A stretch of 64,000 bases of DNA, from NCBI GenBank assembly GCA_963714325.1, contig CAVQOB010000021.1:12716-76715 (forward strand), read 5' to 3'. The notes under the pieces are model-generated. The model was given only the letters and a program-made list of their open reading frames with translations, did not search any database and had not been told where the DNA came from. Shown one piece after another: positions 43,493-52,642 of this stretch. The stretch's first letter is position 1. Each line of letters begins with the position of its first letter. The stretch is from CAVQOB01 sp963714325 (lineage in GTDB: Bacteria; Pseudomonadota; Alphaproteobacteria; Rhizobiales; Hyphomicrobiaceae). Made by a program: the position numbers and the translations under genes.

Positions 43493-44768
43493 CGAAATAG
43501 GAAAGTGCGGTCCGGTCGCCGGTCTTGATCTGCACTTCGGCGGGCATTCCCGGCACGAGTTTCATGGCGCCGAGCTTCTTCATCTCGGACTCAGGCAGCG
43601 TAATGCGCGCGACGAAGTAGGGGATGTTGTTCTGCCCGGCATCCCGCGTTGTGTCGGCGGAGACGCGCTGCACGATGCCATCGAACTCAGGCGTCGTGCG
43701 TTGATTGAATGCTGAAAACCGAATGTGCGCGATCCGCGCGGCTTTGACGTGATCGATATCCTGCGGCGCGATGCGTGCGTCGATGACCAGCGTGTCATTG
43801 CCGGGCACGATCACCATCATGACGTCGCTGGCCGAGATGACGCCGCCGACCGTATGCACGGTCAACTGGTGCACGACGCCGGTCTGGGGTGCACGGATGT
43901 CGATGCGCTTCAATTGATCCTCGGCGGCGACTTTGCGCTCAACCAGTTCGGATTCTTTGCCCTGCACTTCTCGGAGGTCCTTGCTCACTTCAGTGCGCAA
44001 TTCCTGATCGATCTGCAGGATCTGCATTTCGGTTTCGACCATTTTACCACGCGTCTGCGCAATGCGCGAGACAATCGCGCCAAGTTCACCTTCGAGGCGC
44101 GCGGCTTCGCGCTGGGTTGCGGTGAACTTCGTCACCGAGATCAGTTGCTTCTCCCAAAGCTCGGTCTGTCCGGCGAGTTCGATCTTGACCAGCTGGATTT
44201 CTTTGGCCTTGGCTTGCTGCTGGCCAGTGAGGCCCTTCACCTCCTCGCGTAACTGCTCGACTCGTTCCTTCAATTGGGATTTCTGGCCTTCACGGGAGGT
44301 TTTCCGGTTCTGGAAGAGCGCGCGCTCGTCATCGACCATCTCGGCAATCTGCGGATCACTGAGCCGGCGAAGCAGGCTTGGCGGGATATCAAGAATGGCG
44401 TTGTCGCGCTCGGCCCGGAGGCGCGTCTGCCGGATCAACAGTTGATCGAGTTGCTTGGTGATGACGGCGAGATTGGCGCGCGTCACGGTTTCGTCGAGGC
44501 GCACGAGGAGGTCACCCTCCCTGACGACGTCGCCATCCTTGACCTTGATCTCGCCGACCACGCCACCGGTCGGGTGCTGGACTTTCTTGCTGTTGCTGTC
44601 GACGACGACGGTTCCGGCGGCGATGACGGCGCCGTCGATATTGGTGCCCGCCGCCCAGCCGCCGAAGCCAAACAGGAGTGCCGCGACGATCGCAGCGCCC
44701 GCGAACAGCAGCCGCCCGAGCGCCTCGACGGGTTCACGTGCAGGAGTTGCAGTCTGTGTCGTCGCCAT
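43446..44768 (-). CDS. Type I secretion membrane fusion protein (HlyD/PrtE family)
   Basis: 440 residues from ATG. One membrane helix at about 20-42 (LLFAGAAIVAALLFGFGGWA). The periplasmic part has GAVIAAGTVVVDSNSKKVQH, lipoyl-like PTGGVVGEIKVKDGDVVREG, a long coiled coil (about 120-280) and the C-terminal LVPGMPAEVQIKTGDRTALS of the HlyD family. It links the ABC transporter encoded just upstream with an outer-membrane TolC-type channel, which is not in the window. Confidence 0.92.
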   Translation of the reverse strand: MATTQTATPAREPVEALGRLLFAGAAIVAALLFGFGGWAAGTNIDGAVIAAGTVVVDSNSKKVQHPTGGVVGEIKVKDGDVVREGDLLVRLDETVTRANLAVITKQLDQLLIRQTRLRAERDNAILDIPPSLLRRLSDPQIAEMVDDERALFQNRKTSREGQKSQLKERVEQLREEVKGLTGQQQAKAKEIQLVKIELAGQTELWEKQLISVTKFTATQREAARLEGELGAIVSRIAQTRGKMVETEMQILQIDQELRTEVSKDLREVQGKESELVERKVAAEDQLKRIDIRAPQTGVVHQLTVHTVGGVISASDVMMVIVPGNDTLVIDARIAPQDIDHVKAARIAHIRFSAFNQRTTPEFDGIVQRVSADTTRDAGQNNIPYFVARITLPESEMKKLGAMKLVPGMPAEVQIKTGDRTALSYFVKPIQDQWARTFREQ

Positions 44769-44773
44769 GGCTC

Positions 44774-46633
44774 TCAACTCCCGTCCGGCATGGTACCAGG
44801 TTGAAATCTAGTTCCCGGCGCGATGCCGGGCGGACTCCGTGGCGGGCCGGCGCTCGGCGACTCAGTCCCCGCACCCTTCATCAACTGGTTCAGCACGTCA
44901 TTCTTCGGGCCGAACGCGCGCACCTGACCATTGGCCATTTCGAGAATCAAATCGAGCGCTGCCAGCGCCGATCGGCGATGCGCGATGACCACTGCGATGC
45001 CGCCGCGTGCGCGCACCGAACGGATCGCCTCGGTCAGCGCCACCTCGCCCTTGCCGTCGAGGCTGGAGTTCGGTTCGTCGAGCACGACCAGGAAGGGATC
45101 GCCGTACATGGCGCGGGCAATGCCGATGCGCTGACGCTCGCCGCCTGAAAGCTTGGCGCCGTCTTCACCGATCCGGGTCTCGTAGCCGTTTTCCAGCTTG
45201 AGGATAGTCTCGTGGACGCCGGCGAGGGTAGCGGCTTTGATGACGCTGTCGGCTGTCTTACGCGAATCAAAGCGCGCGATGTTGTCGGCGACGGTACCTT
45301 CGAACAGTTCGATGTCCTGCGGCAGATAGCCGATGTCGCGGCCGAGCGCCTCGTTGGCATATTGATCGATTGTTGCGCCATCGAGCCGAATGGTGCCGCG
45401 CTGCGGCAACGGCAGCCAAACCCCGACCAAGGCGCGCGCCAGTGTCGATTTCCCGCAACCGCTCATGCCGATGATGCCGAGGCCGGCGCCAGCCGCCAGA
45501 CTAAATGAGACGTTCTGGATGATCGGTTGGCGTTCGCCGGGCGGCCCGACACTCAAGCCCTGCACTTCAAGAGATTTTGTTGGTCGAGGCAACCCAATGA
45601 CCGCTGCGTCGTCTGGAAGGCTGGATAGCAAACGGGTCAGCCGATCCTTGGCCTGGCGCATGCCGACAAAGCCGCGCCAGTTCGCAATCGCAGTTTCGAC
45701 GGGTGCCAACGCCCGAGCCGTCGCGATCGAGGCGGCGATGATGATGCCGGCGGATGCTTCGCCCATGATGACGAGCAGTGCGCCGAGCCCCAGCACGGCC
45801 GATTGCAACACCAGCCGCAGAACCTTTGATAACGTGCCGAGCCCGGAACCAGCGCTGACGGCCTTCGTCTGATGCCACAGGTATGTCTTGCTGAGCTCAC
45901 TCCACTGCGCCGCCAAACGCCCGCCCATCCCCATCGCCTCGATCGCTTCGGCATTGCGCCGGCCCGCCTCGGCGAAGTTCTGCCGCGCGGCCATGGTGCC
46001 CATCGCCGCCTGCGTTGGTCCGCGACTGCGGAGCTCGACGGCGACTGCGAGCAGGCCGAGGATGACTGCACCGATGACGGCAAGATGGCCGAGCCAGGGA
46101 TGCAACAGGTAGATCATGATGATGTAGAGCGGCATCCACGGCAGATCAAACAAGGCCGTTGGCCCACCGCTGGTCAGATAAGTGCGGATCTGATCGAGGT
46201 CGCGGACCGGCTGCATCCCAACGGGCGACGCCTTGGCCCTCAGCCGCAGCATGAGCACGGCCTTGAACACGCGCTCCCTGAGCACGCGGTCTATTCTCAG
46301 ACTGAGCCGCTCCATGATCCGCTCGCGCACCAGCACCAGCAACCCGAAGGCCGTGAAGAAGCCAATCATGATCACCGTGAAGCCGATCAACGTCGGCAGA
46401 CTGCGCGAAGGGATCACGCGGTCATACACCTGCAGCATGTAGAGTGAGCCGGTCAGTGCCAGTAGATTGATGACGCCCGACAGCAGCGCCACGCAGAACA
46501 GAACCCAACGGTTGTGCCGGAACTCGGAGGCGAGGTCTGACGGGGTAGGGCGGGATGGCGCGGGTAAATCGCCGGCTTGCGACGGTGGCAGCAGCTGCGG
46601 TTGCGTGGCCTTGTTCTTGCTGCGTTTCGACAT
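44774..46633 (-). CDS. Type I secretion ABC transporter, permease-ATPase (PrtD family)
   Basis: 619 residues. Membrane domain about 35-330 beginning FCVALLSGVINLLALTGSLY (six helices), then the ATPase: Walker A GMSGCGKST, Q-loop YLPQDIELFEG, signature LSGGERQR, Walker B FLVVLDEPNSSLD and H-loop IAHRRSA. The absence of a C39 peptidase-like N-terminal domain makes it PrtD-like (for RTX-type substrates without leader). Five bases separate it from the fusion protein. No obvious RTX substrate is encoded nearby. Confidence 0.93.
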   Translation of the reverse strand: MSKRSKNKATQPQLLPPSQAGDLPAPSRPTPSDLASEFRHNRWVLFCVALLSGVINLLALTGSLYMLQVYDRVIPSRSLPTLIGFTVIMIGFFTAFGLLVLVRERIMERLSLRIDRVLRERVFKAVLMLRLRAKASPVGMQPVRDLDQIRTYLTSGGPTALFDLPWMPLYIIMIYLLHPWLGHLAVIGAVILGLLAVAVELRSRGPTQAAMGTMAARQNFAEAGRRNAEAIEAMGMGGRLAAQWSELSKTYLWHQTKAVSAGSGLGTLSKVLRLVLQSAVLGLGALLVIMGEASAGIIIAASIATARALAPVETAIANWRGFVGMRQAKDRLTRLLSSLPDDAAVIGLPRPTKSLEVQGLSVGPPGERQPIIQNVSFSLAAGAGLGIIGMSGCGKSTLARALVGVWLPLPQRGTIRLDGATIDQYANEALGRDIGYLPQDIELFEGTVADNIARFDSRKTADSVIKAATLAGVHETILKLENGYETRIGEDGAKLSGGERQRIGIARAMYGDPFLVVLDEPNSSLDGKGEVALTEAIRSVRARGGIAVVIAHRRSALAALDLILEMANGQVRAFGPKNDVLNQLMKGAGTESPSAGPPRSPPGIAPGTRFQPGTMPDGS

Positions 46634-46853
46634 CGATGGAACTCAAACTCAATGGAATGGTCTGGAGTAGTTCGGGCAGAACTCGATCGAGGCCCGGTCT
46701 CAACTTCGCGTCACGATAGGTAGAATATAGTTACTTGTTGATATCCAATATCTTAATTCAGTCATAGCGGGCGCGCCCTCGGACTGCAACCGGCGACAAG
46801 GACTTCGTTCATAATTCCAATGCCAAGTTCCCATATTACGATCCAAACCGCAT

Positions 46854-48281
46854 TCAATCGGTTGGCGGTACTTGCAGCCATTGTGCCAAATCGTTGAGCG
46901 CCCTGCGCGACATCATCCTTTTCTTCCAGAATGTCTTGTCCTTGCCTTTGATACGCTGGCCTTGGTCATCATGGCTGGGCGGGTCGATGGGTGGGAATAG
47001 ACCGAAATTGATGTTCATCGGCTGGAAGGAACGGGCCGACGTCCTCGCCTCTGTATCGCGTAGACTTGCGTCATCGAGGATGTGCCCGCCCGTAATATGA
47101 TTGAGCAGGGCACCGAAAGCGGTGGTCAGCGGTGGTGCTGCAACCGGCCGCCCTCGACGCTCGCCGCTGGCAAACTGTCCCGCCAGCAATCCGATCGCCG
47201 CACTTTCGATGTAGCCCTCGCAACCCGTGATCTGGCCTGCGAAGCGCAGCCGTGGTTCGGCTTTGAGGCGTAGAGTCCGATCCAACAGTTTCGGCGAATT
47301 GAGGAAAGTGTTTCGATGCAATCCGCCGAGACGCGCAAATTCGGCGTTGGCGAGGCCCGGGATCAATTTAAGCACGCGGGCCTGATCGGCGTATTTCAGC
47401 TTGGTCTGAAACCCGACCATGTTCCACAACGTGCCGAGCGCATTGTCTTGGCGAAGCTGGACCACGGCATGGGGCCGGCGGCCCGTGCGCGGATCGGCGA
47501 GGCCGACCGGTTTCATCGGACCAAAACGCAGCGTTTCGCGACCGCGCTCAGCCATCACCTCGACCGGCAGGCAACCGTCGAAGTAGGGCGTGTTGGTTTC
47601 CCACTCCTTGAAGTCGGTTTTGTCGCCGGCCAGCAACGCATCGAGGAACGCGTTGTATTGCGCCTCGTCCATCGGGCAGTTGAGATAGTCGGCACCCGTC
47701 CCGCCAGGTCCTGCTTTGTCATAACGCGACTGCCGCCAGGCGATGCTCTCGTCGATGGAGTGGTGGTGGATGATCGGCGCGATGGCATCGAAGAACGCCA
47801 ATTCGGCTTCGCCGGTGACGCTGCGGATCCCCTCGGCGAGGGCCGGCGAGGTCAACGGCCCGGTGGCGATGATCACGCTCGACCAATCTGGCGGTGGCAG
47901 GCCTGCCACCTCGTGCCGGTCGATGGTGATCAGGGGTTCGGCTTCCAGCGCTTGGGTCACGGCTGCCGAAAATCCATCGCGATCGACGGCGAGCGCGCCG
48001 CCTGCTGGCAACTTGTGGGCATCGCCGCAGCGCATGATCAACGATCCGGCGCGGCGCATCTCCTCATGCAGCAAACCGACCGCATTGGTCTCGGCGTCGT
48101 CGGAGCGAAACGAGTTCGAGCAGACCAGTTCGGCGAAATCCTGCGTCTTGTGGGCGTCGGTCATACGCTCGGGGCGCATTTCGTGCAGCACGACGGGCAC
48201 CCCGCGCCGAGCGATCTGCCAGGCGGCTTCCGAGCCCGCCAAGCCGCCGCCGATGATGTGAATAGCTGCTAGTGTGGTCAT
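46854..48281 (-). CDS. trmFO: Methylenetetrahydrofolate-tRNA-(uracil-5-)-methyltransferase TrmFO
   Basis: 475 residues from ATG giving MTTLAAIHIIGGGLAGSEAA with the FAD motif GGGLAGSEAAW. LHEMRPERMTDAHKT, FAELVCSNSFRS (conserved cysteine) and the C-terminal GQITGCEGYIESAAIGLLAG are characteristic. It methylates U54 of tRNA with folate as carbon donor and FAD; alphaproteobacteria use TrmFO instead of TrmA. Soluble protein. Diverges from the next gene. Confidence 0.95.
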   Translation of the reverse strand: MTTLAAIHIIGGGLAGSEAAWQIARRGVPVVLHEMRPERMTDAHKTQDFAELVCSNSFRSDDAETNAVGLLHEEMRRAGSLIMRCGDAHKLPAGGALAVDRDGFSAAVTQALEAEPLITIDRHEVAGLPPPDWSSVIIATGPLTSPALAEGIRSVTGEAELAFFDAIAPIIHHHSIDESIAWRQSRYDKAGPGGTGADYLNCPMDEAQYNAFLDALLAGDKTDFKEWETNTPYFDGCLPVEVMAERGRETLRFGPMKPVGLADPRTGRRPHAVVQLRQDNALGTLWNMVGFQTKLKYADQARVLKLIPGLANAEFARLGGLHRNTFLNSPKLLDRTLRLKAEPRLRFAGQITGCEGYIESAAIGLLAGQFASGERRGRPVAAPPLTTAFGALLNHITGGHILDDASLRDTEARTSARSFQPMNINFGLFPPIDPPSHDDQGQRIKGKDKTFWKKRMMSRRALNDLAQWLQVPPTD

Positions 48282-48373
48282 GCACCGGACCCTAACCGAA
48301 CGCCCCGGCATTGCAAGCGCGTGGCCGGACGCCTACCAATAGGGTCCGTCATCGCATCGAGGAGCGAGCGCCC

Positions 48374-49591
48374 ATGAAGGTCCGATCGATTGAAACGCTC
48401 AATTGTGATGCGGGGTGGCGGAACTATCATTTCGTGAAGCTGACGACCGCGGATGGCATCGTCGGCTGGAGCGAGTACGACGAAGGATTCGGCGCGCCCG
48501 GATTGACTTCGGCGATCGAGCGGTTGGCGGCCAAGGTGATCGGGCAGAGCGTCCACGAGCACGAAAAGGTCTATGCCGAACTCTATGCGCTGACGCGGCC
48601 GGCGGCGGGCGGCGTCGTGGCGCTGGCGATGGGTGCCATTGAGAACGCGTTGCTCGACGCCAAGGCGAAAACTCTGGGCGTGCCGTGCTATCAGCTGCTC
48701 GGCGGTAAAATCCGCGATCGTGTGCCGGTGTATTGGTCACACTGCGCGACATGGCGGATCAATCATCCCAGCTATTTCAAACCGGCGATCACCAATCTCG
48801 ACGGCGTCAAGGCGATCGGGCGCGAGGTGCGCGAGAAGGGCTTCTCGGCATGCAAGACGAATATTTTTATCTATGACGGGCAGAAGACGAATCCGAAGGG
48901 GTGGCGGCCGGGCTTTGGTTCTCCCAACAAACCCGATCTCAATGTTGATCAGACCGTCATCAGAAATCTGCTGATGCATCTCGAAGCGTTGCGCGACGGC
49001 GTTGGGCGCGACGTCGAAATCCTGCTCGATCTGAATTTCCACGCCAAGACCGAAGGGTTCCTCAAGATCCTGCGCGCGATTGCGCATCTCGAAATGTTCT
49101 GGATCGAGATCGACAGCTATTCGCCTGGGGCGCTTGGGTACATCCGCCGCCAGAGCCCGCACCCCATCGCTTCGTGCGAGACTCTCCTCGGTGTCCGCGA
49201 GTTCTTGCCGTACTTCCGCGAACAGGCAATGGACGTCGCGATCGTCGATACGCCATGGAACGGTGTCTGGCAGTCGATGAAGATTGCAGCTCTTGCCGAG
49301 GCGCACGAAGTCAACGTCGCGCCGCATAATTTCTACGGCCACCTCTGCACCATGATGAATGCGCACTTCGCCTGCGCCGTGCCCAATCTGCGAATCATGG
49401 AGACCGATATTGATCGCCTCGCCTGGGATCATGAGCTCTTCACGCATGTGCCGGAGTTCAGGGATGGGCATCTGCTCATTCCCGATCGGCCCGGTTGGGG
49501 CACCGAGCCCAACGAGGACGCCCTGAAGAAATATCCACCGAAATCCGGTGGCGGCCTGCTCGGGCCGGCGCCGGCCCGGCCACAAGCCTGA
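48374..49591 (+). CDS. Enolase-superfamily enzyme (mandelate racemase/muconate lactonizing type)
   Basis: 405 residues from ATG. N-terminal capping domain with VKLTTADGIVGWSEYDEGFG. The barrel has a lysine in FSACKTNIF, metal ligands in LLDLNFHAK (Asp), FWIEIDS (Glu) and SCETLLG (Glu), and a candidate base histidine in VNVAPHNFYGH. C-terminal Pro/Gly-rich tail. The substrate is unknown: sugar acid dehydratase is likely for this subgroup, and the ASN after Asp in the first ligand motif is a common variant. It stands alone, divergent from trmFO. Confidence 0.85.
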   Translation: MKVRSIETLNCDAGWRNYHFVKLTTADGIVGWSEYDEGFGAPGLTSAIERLAAKVIGQSVHEHEKVYAELYALTRPAAGGVVALAMGAIENALLDAKAKTLGVPCYQLLGGKIRDRVPVYWSHCATWRINHPSYFKPAITNLDGVKAIGREVREKGFSACKTNIFIYDGQKTNPKGWRPGFGSPNKPDLNVDQTVIRNLLMHLEALRDGVGRDVEILLDLNFHAKTEGFLKILRAIAHLEMFWIEIDSYSPGALGYIRRQSPHPIASCETLLGVREFLPYFREQAMDVAIVDTPWNGVWQSMKIAALAEAHEVNVAPHNFYGHLCTMMNAHFACAVPNLRIMETDIDRLAWDHELFTHVPEFRDGHLLIPDRPGWGTEPNEDALKKYPPKSGGGLLGPAPARPQA

Positions 49592-49703
49592 GTTGGCCGG
49601 ATCTCACGGCTACTCGCCCACAGCCTGTTGCCGTCGTGCACAGGGCGTCCGGACCGAATCAGGGCATGACTGGCTCTTCGAGTTGGCGCGGGTGGGGTAG
49701 GAC

Positions 49704-50370
49704 GTGCGAGGCGGTCGACGGACAGCAATATTGGGCTTGGCGCTCGTTGCAGCACTCGGTGCAACCGGCTGCACCCACGAAGGCTTCGGGTCCGCCAACG
49801 GCCACTTCGCGACATTTTCGGTGCCGGAACCAAAGGGCGCGACCGTGCATGTCTGCCACGCCTATGGCTGTCGCAAGCAGACGAAAGTGCGTTTCACCGA
49901 CAAGGACCTGGCCGACCTCAAAGCGCTGATGGCGAAATATCGGACCAAGGCCGATACGGCGGAAGAGGAACGCCGTGCTGTCGCCTATGCGATCGGGTGG
50001 ATGGAAGTCTACGTCGGCGGAAAAATTGGCACCTCATCGGATCGCGCCGGAATGGATTTCGCTGGTTCCGGCGATCCGACGCAGCAAGACTGTGTCGACG
50101 AGGCAACCAACACGACGAGTTATTTGACGGTGCTCGCCAACGCCGGTCTGATCAAGCATCACACTGTTGGCACGCCGTTCGCCAAAGAGAACTATCTGCG
50201 CGGCATTTCCGGCTGGACGCACTGGACGGCAGTCCTTGGCAGAAAAGACCGGTGGACAGCGCTGGGCGGTCGACAGCTGGATCTACGCCAACGGCGAGAA
50301 CCCGGCAATCGTCAAAGCCGAGGAATGGTACATCGAAGACTTGGCGAGCCTGCCGAAACCGAAGACGTAA
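49704..50370 (+). pseudogene. Conserved lipoprotein, interrupted by a +1 frameshift
   Basis: Start GTG at 49704. Signal peptide with lipobox LGATGC near residue 23, then about 150 residues including KVRFTDKDLADLKALMAKY, a GWMEVYVGG segment and CVDEATNTTSYLTVLANAGL. After GISGWTHWTAVL the frame changes; the next frame supplies EKTGGQRWAVDSWIYANGEN and ends SLPKPKT. Dropping one G near 50238-50239 joins them into 221 residues. The protein type (conserved exported protein with the CVD.ATNTT motif) occurs in many Hyphomicrobiales; role unknown. Confidence 0.75.
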
Positions 50371-50376
50371 ATCCTT

Positions 50377-50928
50377 TCATTGTAAGCGCACCCGTATGGA
50401 CGGACCGCTCATTGACGGCAGTATACCTGGAGCTTTCGTCAATTCATCGAATAACCGTTGCTTGGGATAAGTTGCTTCCGGATCGAGGGCCGCCAGCATT
50501 CCGTTTATGGCAAGTTCCGCAAGTCGATCATCAAAGATGGGTGCTCCATAGTCGTTGCGCAGGAGTTCCAGGACATCGCCGACGGCGTCGAGATAGCAAT
50601 AAATTTTTGCGTTGGGTTTGGCCCCGGTTCCGGTGGAACATTTTTGTTTGGCGGACGATACGATAGCACCGGCCCGCAACGAGGGAAACGCCCGTAGCAT
50701 ATTGTCCAGTGCGCCTTGCATTATTTGATCGTCTGTCGGAGACGTTGATCGATGGGCACGGACTTGTTCGAGAACATCACCCAATCGGTCAAGCGCTTCA
50801 CGGATGTTTGGCGGCGCCTGCACCGATCCGCAGTCCTTACCTGCGGGGCAAACAATGTGAACTGTAAGAAGCTTTTCAAAGTATTTCTCGATGGGGTGTC
50901 TAGCTATGTTGATCATCACAATCCGCAT
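50377..50928 (-). CDS. Stand-alone protein with two S41-protease-like N-terminal helical repeats
   Basis: 183 residues from one of several possible starts (50928, 50916 or further up). Two related segments occur: LDRLGDVLEQVRAHRSTSPT with IMQGALDNMLRAF (about 50-90) and LDAVGDVLELLRNDYGAPIF with LAELAINGMLAALDPEATY (about 120-165). Both resemble the helical region that precedes the PDZ domain in C-terminal processing peptidases (..GDVFERVRADYV...AINGMLSSLDPHS.Y). No PDZ or protease core follows, and there is no signal peptide. Could be a truncated relic or a regulator of a CtpA protease; unproven. Confidence 0.5.
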   Translation of the reverse strand: MRIVMINIARHPIEKYFEKLLTVHIVCPAGKDCGSVQAPPNIREALDRLGDVLEQVRAHRSTSPTDDQIMQGALDNMLRAFPSLRAGAIVSSAKQKCSTGTGAKPNAKIYCYLDAVGDVLELLRNDYGAPIFDDRLAELAINGMLAALDPEATYPKQRLFDELTKAPGILPSMSGPSIRVRLQ

Positions 50929-51106
50929 GCTCAAGTTTTGGCCGCCAGGCGAGCTTGCCGATGTCGAACAGCTGATTAGTTCGAGTGAGTGACTGTCGGC
51001 CCGGGAGTGGCGAATGATGGGCTTTTTGTGAGTATCTCCAGGCGAATGCGCGTGGGTTCGGATGTGTCTAACCTCTGTCTGAGAATGCCCGTGAACTGAC
51101 GAGCCG

Positions 51107-51383
51107 TCACCGCCGTGCGTCCCACATGCCCGGACCTCGGGCAGCGTCGGCAATGCGGCGCTTGTGCTCGCGCTCGGCGACCCACGCTCCGGTGATGGCG
51201 ACCAGAACGCTGGCGATGAACAGCACGAACATGGCTGGTTCGGACGGCAACGGCCCCGTAGTGCGCGCCGCTGGCCATCTGTTCGGCCGCTCCGCTGCCG
51301 ATATGATGCGCCGCGAGAGCGCTGATCATGCCGACCAGCCCGAGCCCAATCAATAATTTACCCAAAACGCAAACTCCGCTCAT
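51107..51383 (-). pseudogene. Small membrane protein interrupted by a +1 frameshift in a G4 run
   Basis: The first frame gives MSGVCVLGKLLIGLGLVGMI...AHYG with one hydrophobic segment; the second gives LPSEPAMFVLFIASVLVAIT, GAWVAEREHKRR and a stop after GPGMWDARR. Removing one C/G from the four at 51254-51257 fuses them into 91 residues with two membrane helices and a basic tail. Function unknown. Confidence 0.6.
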
Positions 51384-51406
51384 TCTAACTGCGACGAAAA
51401 CGCAGA

Positions 51407-52066
51407 TCATGCCACCGGCGTCGACGGGAAGGCGAGTTGTTCACGCGCGCGCCAGTCGTTGGTGACGTAATTGATGATGACCGACTTGCGGACGCCCTTG
51501 ATCGTGCGGGGTTCGAAGCCGTGATAGGTGATGTCGGAGGGCACGAAGATCATCGCGCCATTCGATTGGAAGGGTGAGCGGCCGACGTGGGCTTTTTTGG
51601 CGTCGTAGATGTCGGTGCCGAGTTCCTGATGTTGCGCGTCGGTCGAGACGTAGAGCAGGAACGTGAACAGCTTGACGCCGAGATCGGTGTGCGGCTCCAG
51701 CCAGAAGCCGTCGATATCCTGCGCATACTCGACGCGGACGTAGCTGCCCTTCAAATTAATGCCGAACACTTGCTCGATCGCGGCTGTCGTGCGCCGATCC
51801 TGCAGCGCCTCATTGACGGATTTGCAGACCGGGAATTTTTCCATGTTCTCGGCGTCAAAATAGCGGCGCGTCGCGTTATGAACTTCGCGTTTGCCGGAAA
51901 CGCCGCCGAGATCGGGTGCTGGGAAGGGCAACTCGATGATATCGGCGATCGCGTCCTTAGGTAGGCAACGCTCGACGATCCAATGGGTATAGGGGGTGTT
52001 GGTTTTCTTGCCGGCCTTGAAGCTCGCGATCAGGCTATCGATGACAGCGTCTTTGGTGCTCGGCAT
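51407..52066 (-). CDS. 2-oxoglutarate/Fe(II)-dependent oxygenase-like protein
   Basis: 219 residues from ATG. The double-stranded beta-helix motif is HxD in WLEPHTDLGVKLFTFLLYVS with the distal histidine in DITYHGFEP and the 2-oxoglutarate arginine in GVRKSVIINYV. N-terminal part PYTHWIVERCLPKDAIADII is usual for prolyl-hydroxylase-like proteins. Soluble. It could act on an amino acid or protein; the substrate is not known. Confidence 0.82.
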   Translation of the reverse strand: MPSTKDAVIDSLIASFKAGKKTNTPYTHWIVERCLPKDAIADIIELPFPAPDLGGVSGKREVHNATRRYFDAENMEKFPVCKSVNEALQDRRTTAAIEQVFGINLKGSYVRVEYAQDIDGFWLEPHTDLGVKLFTFLLYVSTDAQHQELGTDIYDAKKAHVGRSPFQSNGAMIFVPSDITYHGFEPRTIKGVRKSVIINYVTNDWRAREQLAFPSTPVA

Positions 52067-52642
52067 GGTCGAAGTCCTCAATCGCGGTGGCGTGCCGGAG
52101 ATCCGGTCGCGGTGTGCCGCATGCTAATCGGTCCGTGTCGTTCTGCCAATGCGACGGCGCGCGACAGCCGGCACGACGAACGTCTGTCGATAGCACCAAT
52201 CGCCGTCTCCGCGCCACGTCATGGCGACGCGGCTTATGGCGCCGCCGATCAGGACTGTCGAAAATGGGGAGAGTATCGTCGGGACAGGGCTCTCAAGGCA
52301 GGTCCGCCGCTCCACGAGGGAGCTAGTCCGACAGGTTTGACCCCATCTGAAGCTCCAGGGAGTGCTCGGGTGGTTCGGCTGGTGTCCGAAGTCCCTTCGA
52401 GCCCTGACCCGACGATGCAATTAAGCATAGTCAGTGCCGTGGCGAAAGTGTGGCGCGGAAATTTTTTCGCCGCGCGTGAAATCGCGTCGCCTTTTACAAA
52501 CCTGTGATGTGATCGCCACAGGCCGCGCTTTTCGCTGAGGGCCGCCGCGTGGGGCTTGCTCTCACAGTTCGCTCACGCCGATGATCGCACTCGGGAATCG
52601 CGATGATCGGGCTTGTGCCGGCGCATCGCGCGCAGGATTTGC
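52067..52642. other. Gap between the oxygenase and the AEC transporter
   Basis: 576 bases. Open frames on both strands lack start signals and motifs. No repeat, RNA gene or clear promoter was found. Confidence 0.5.
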
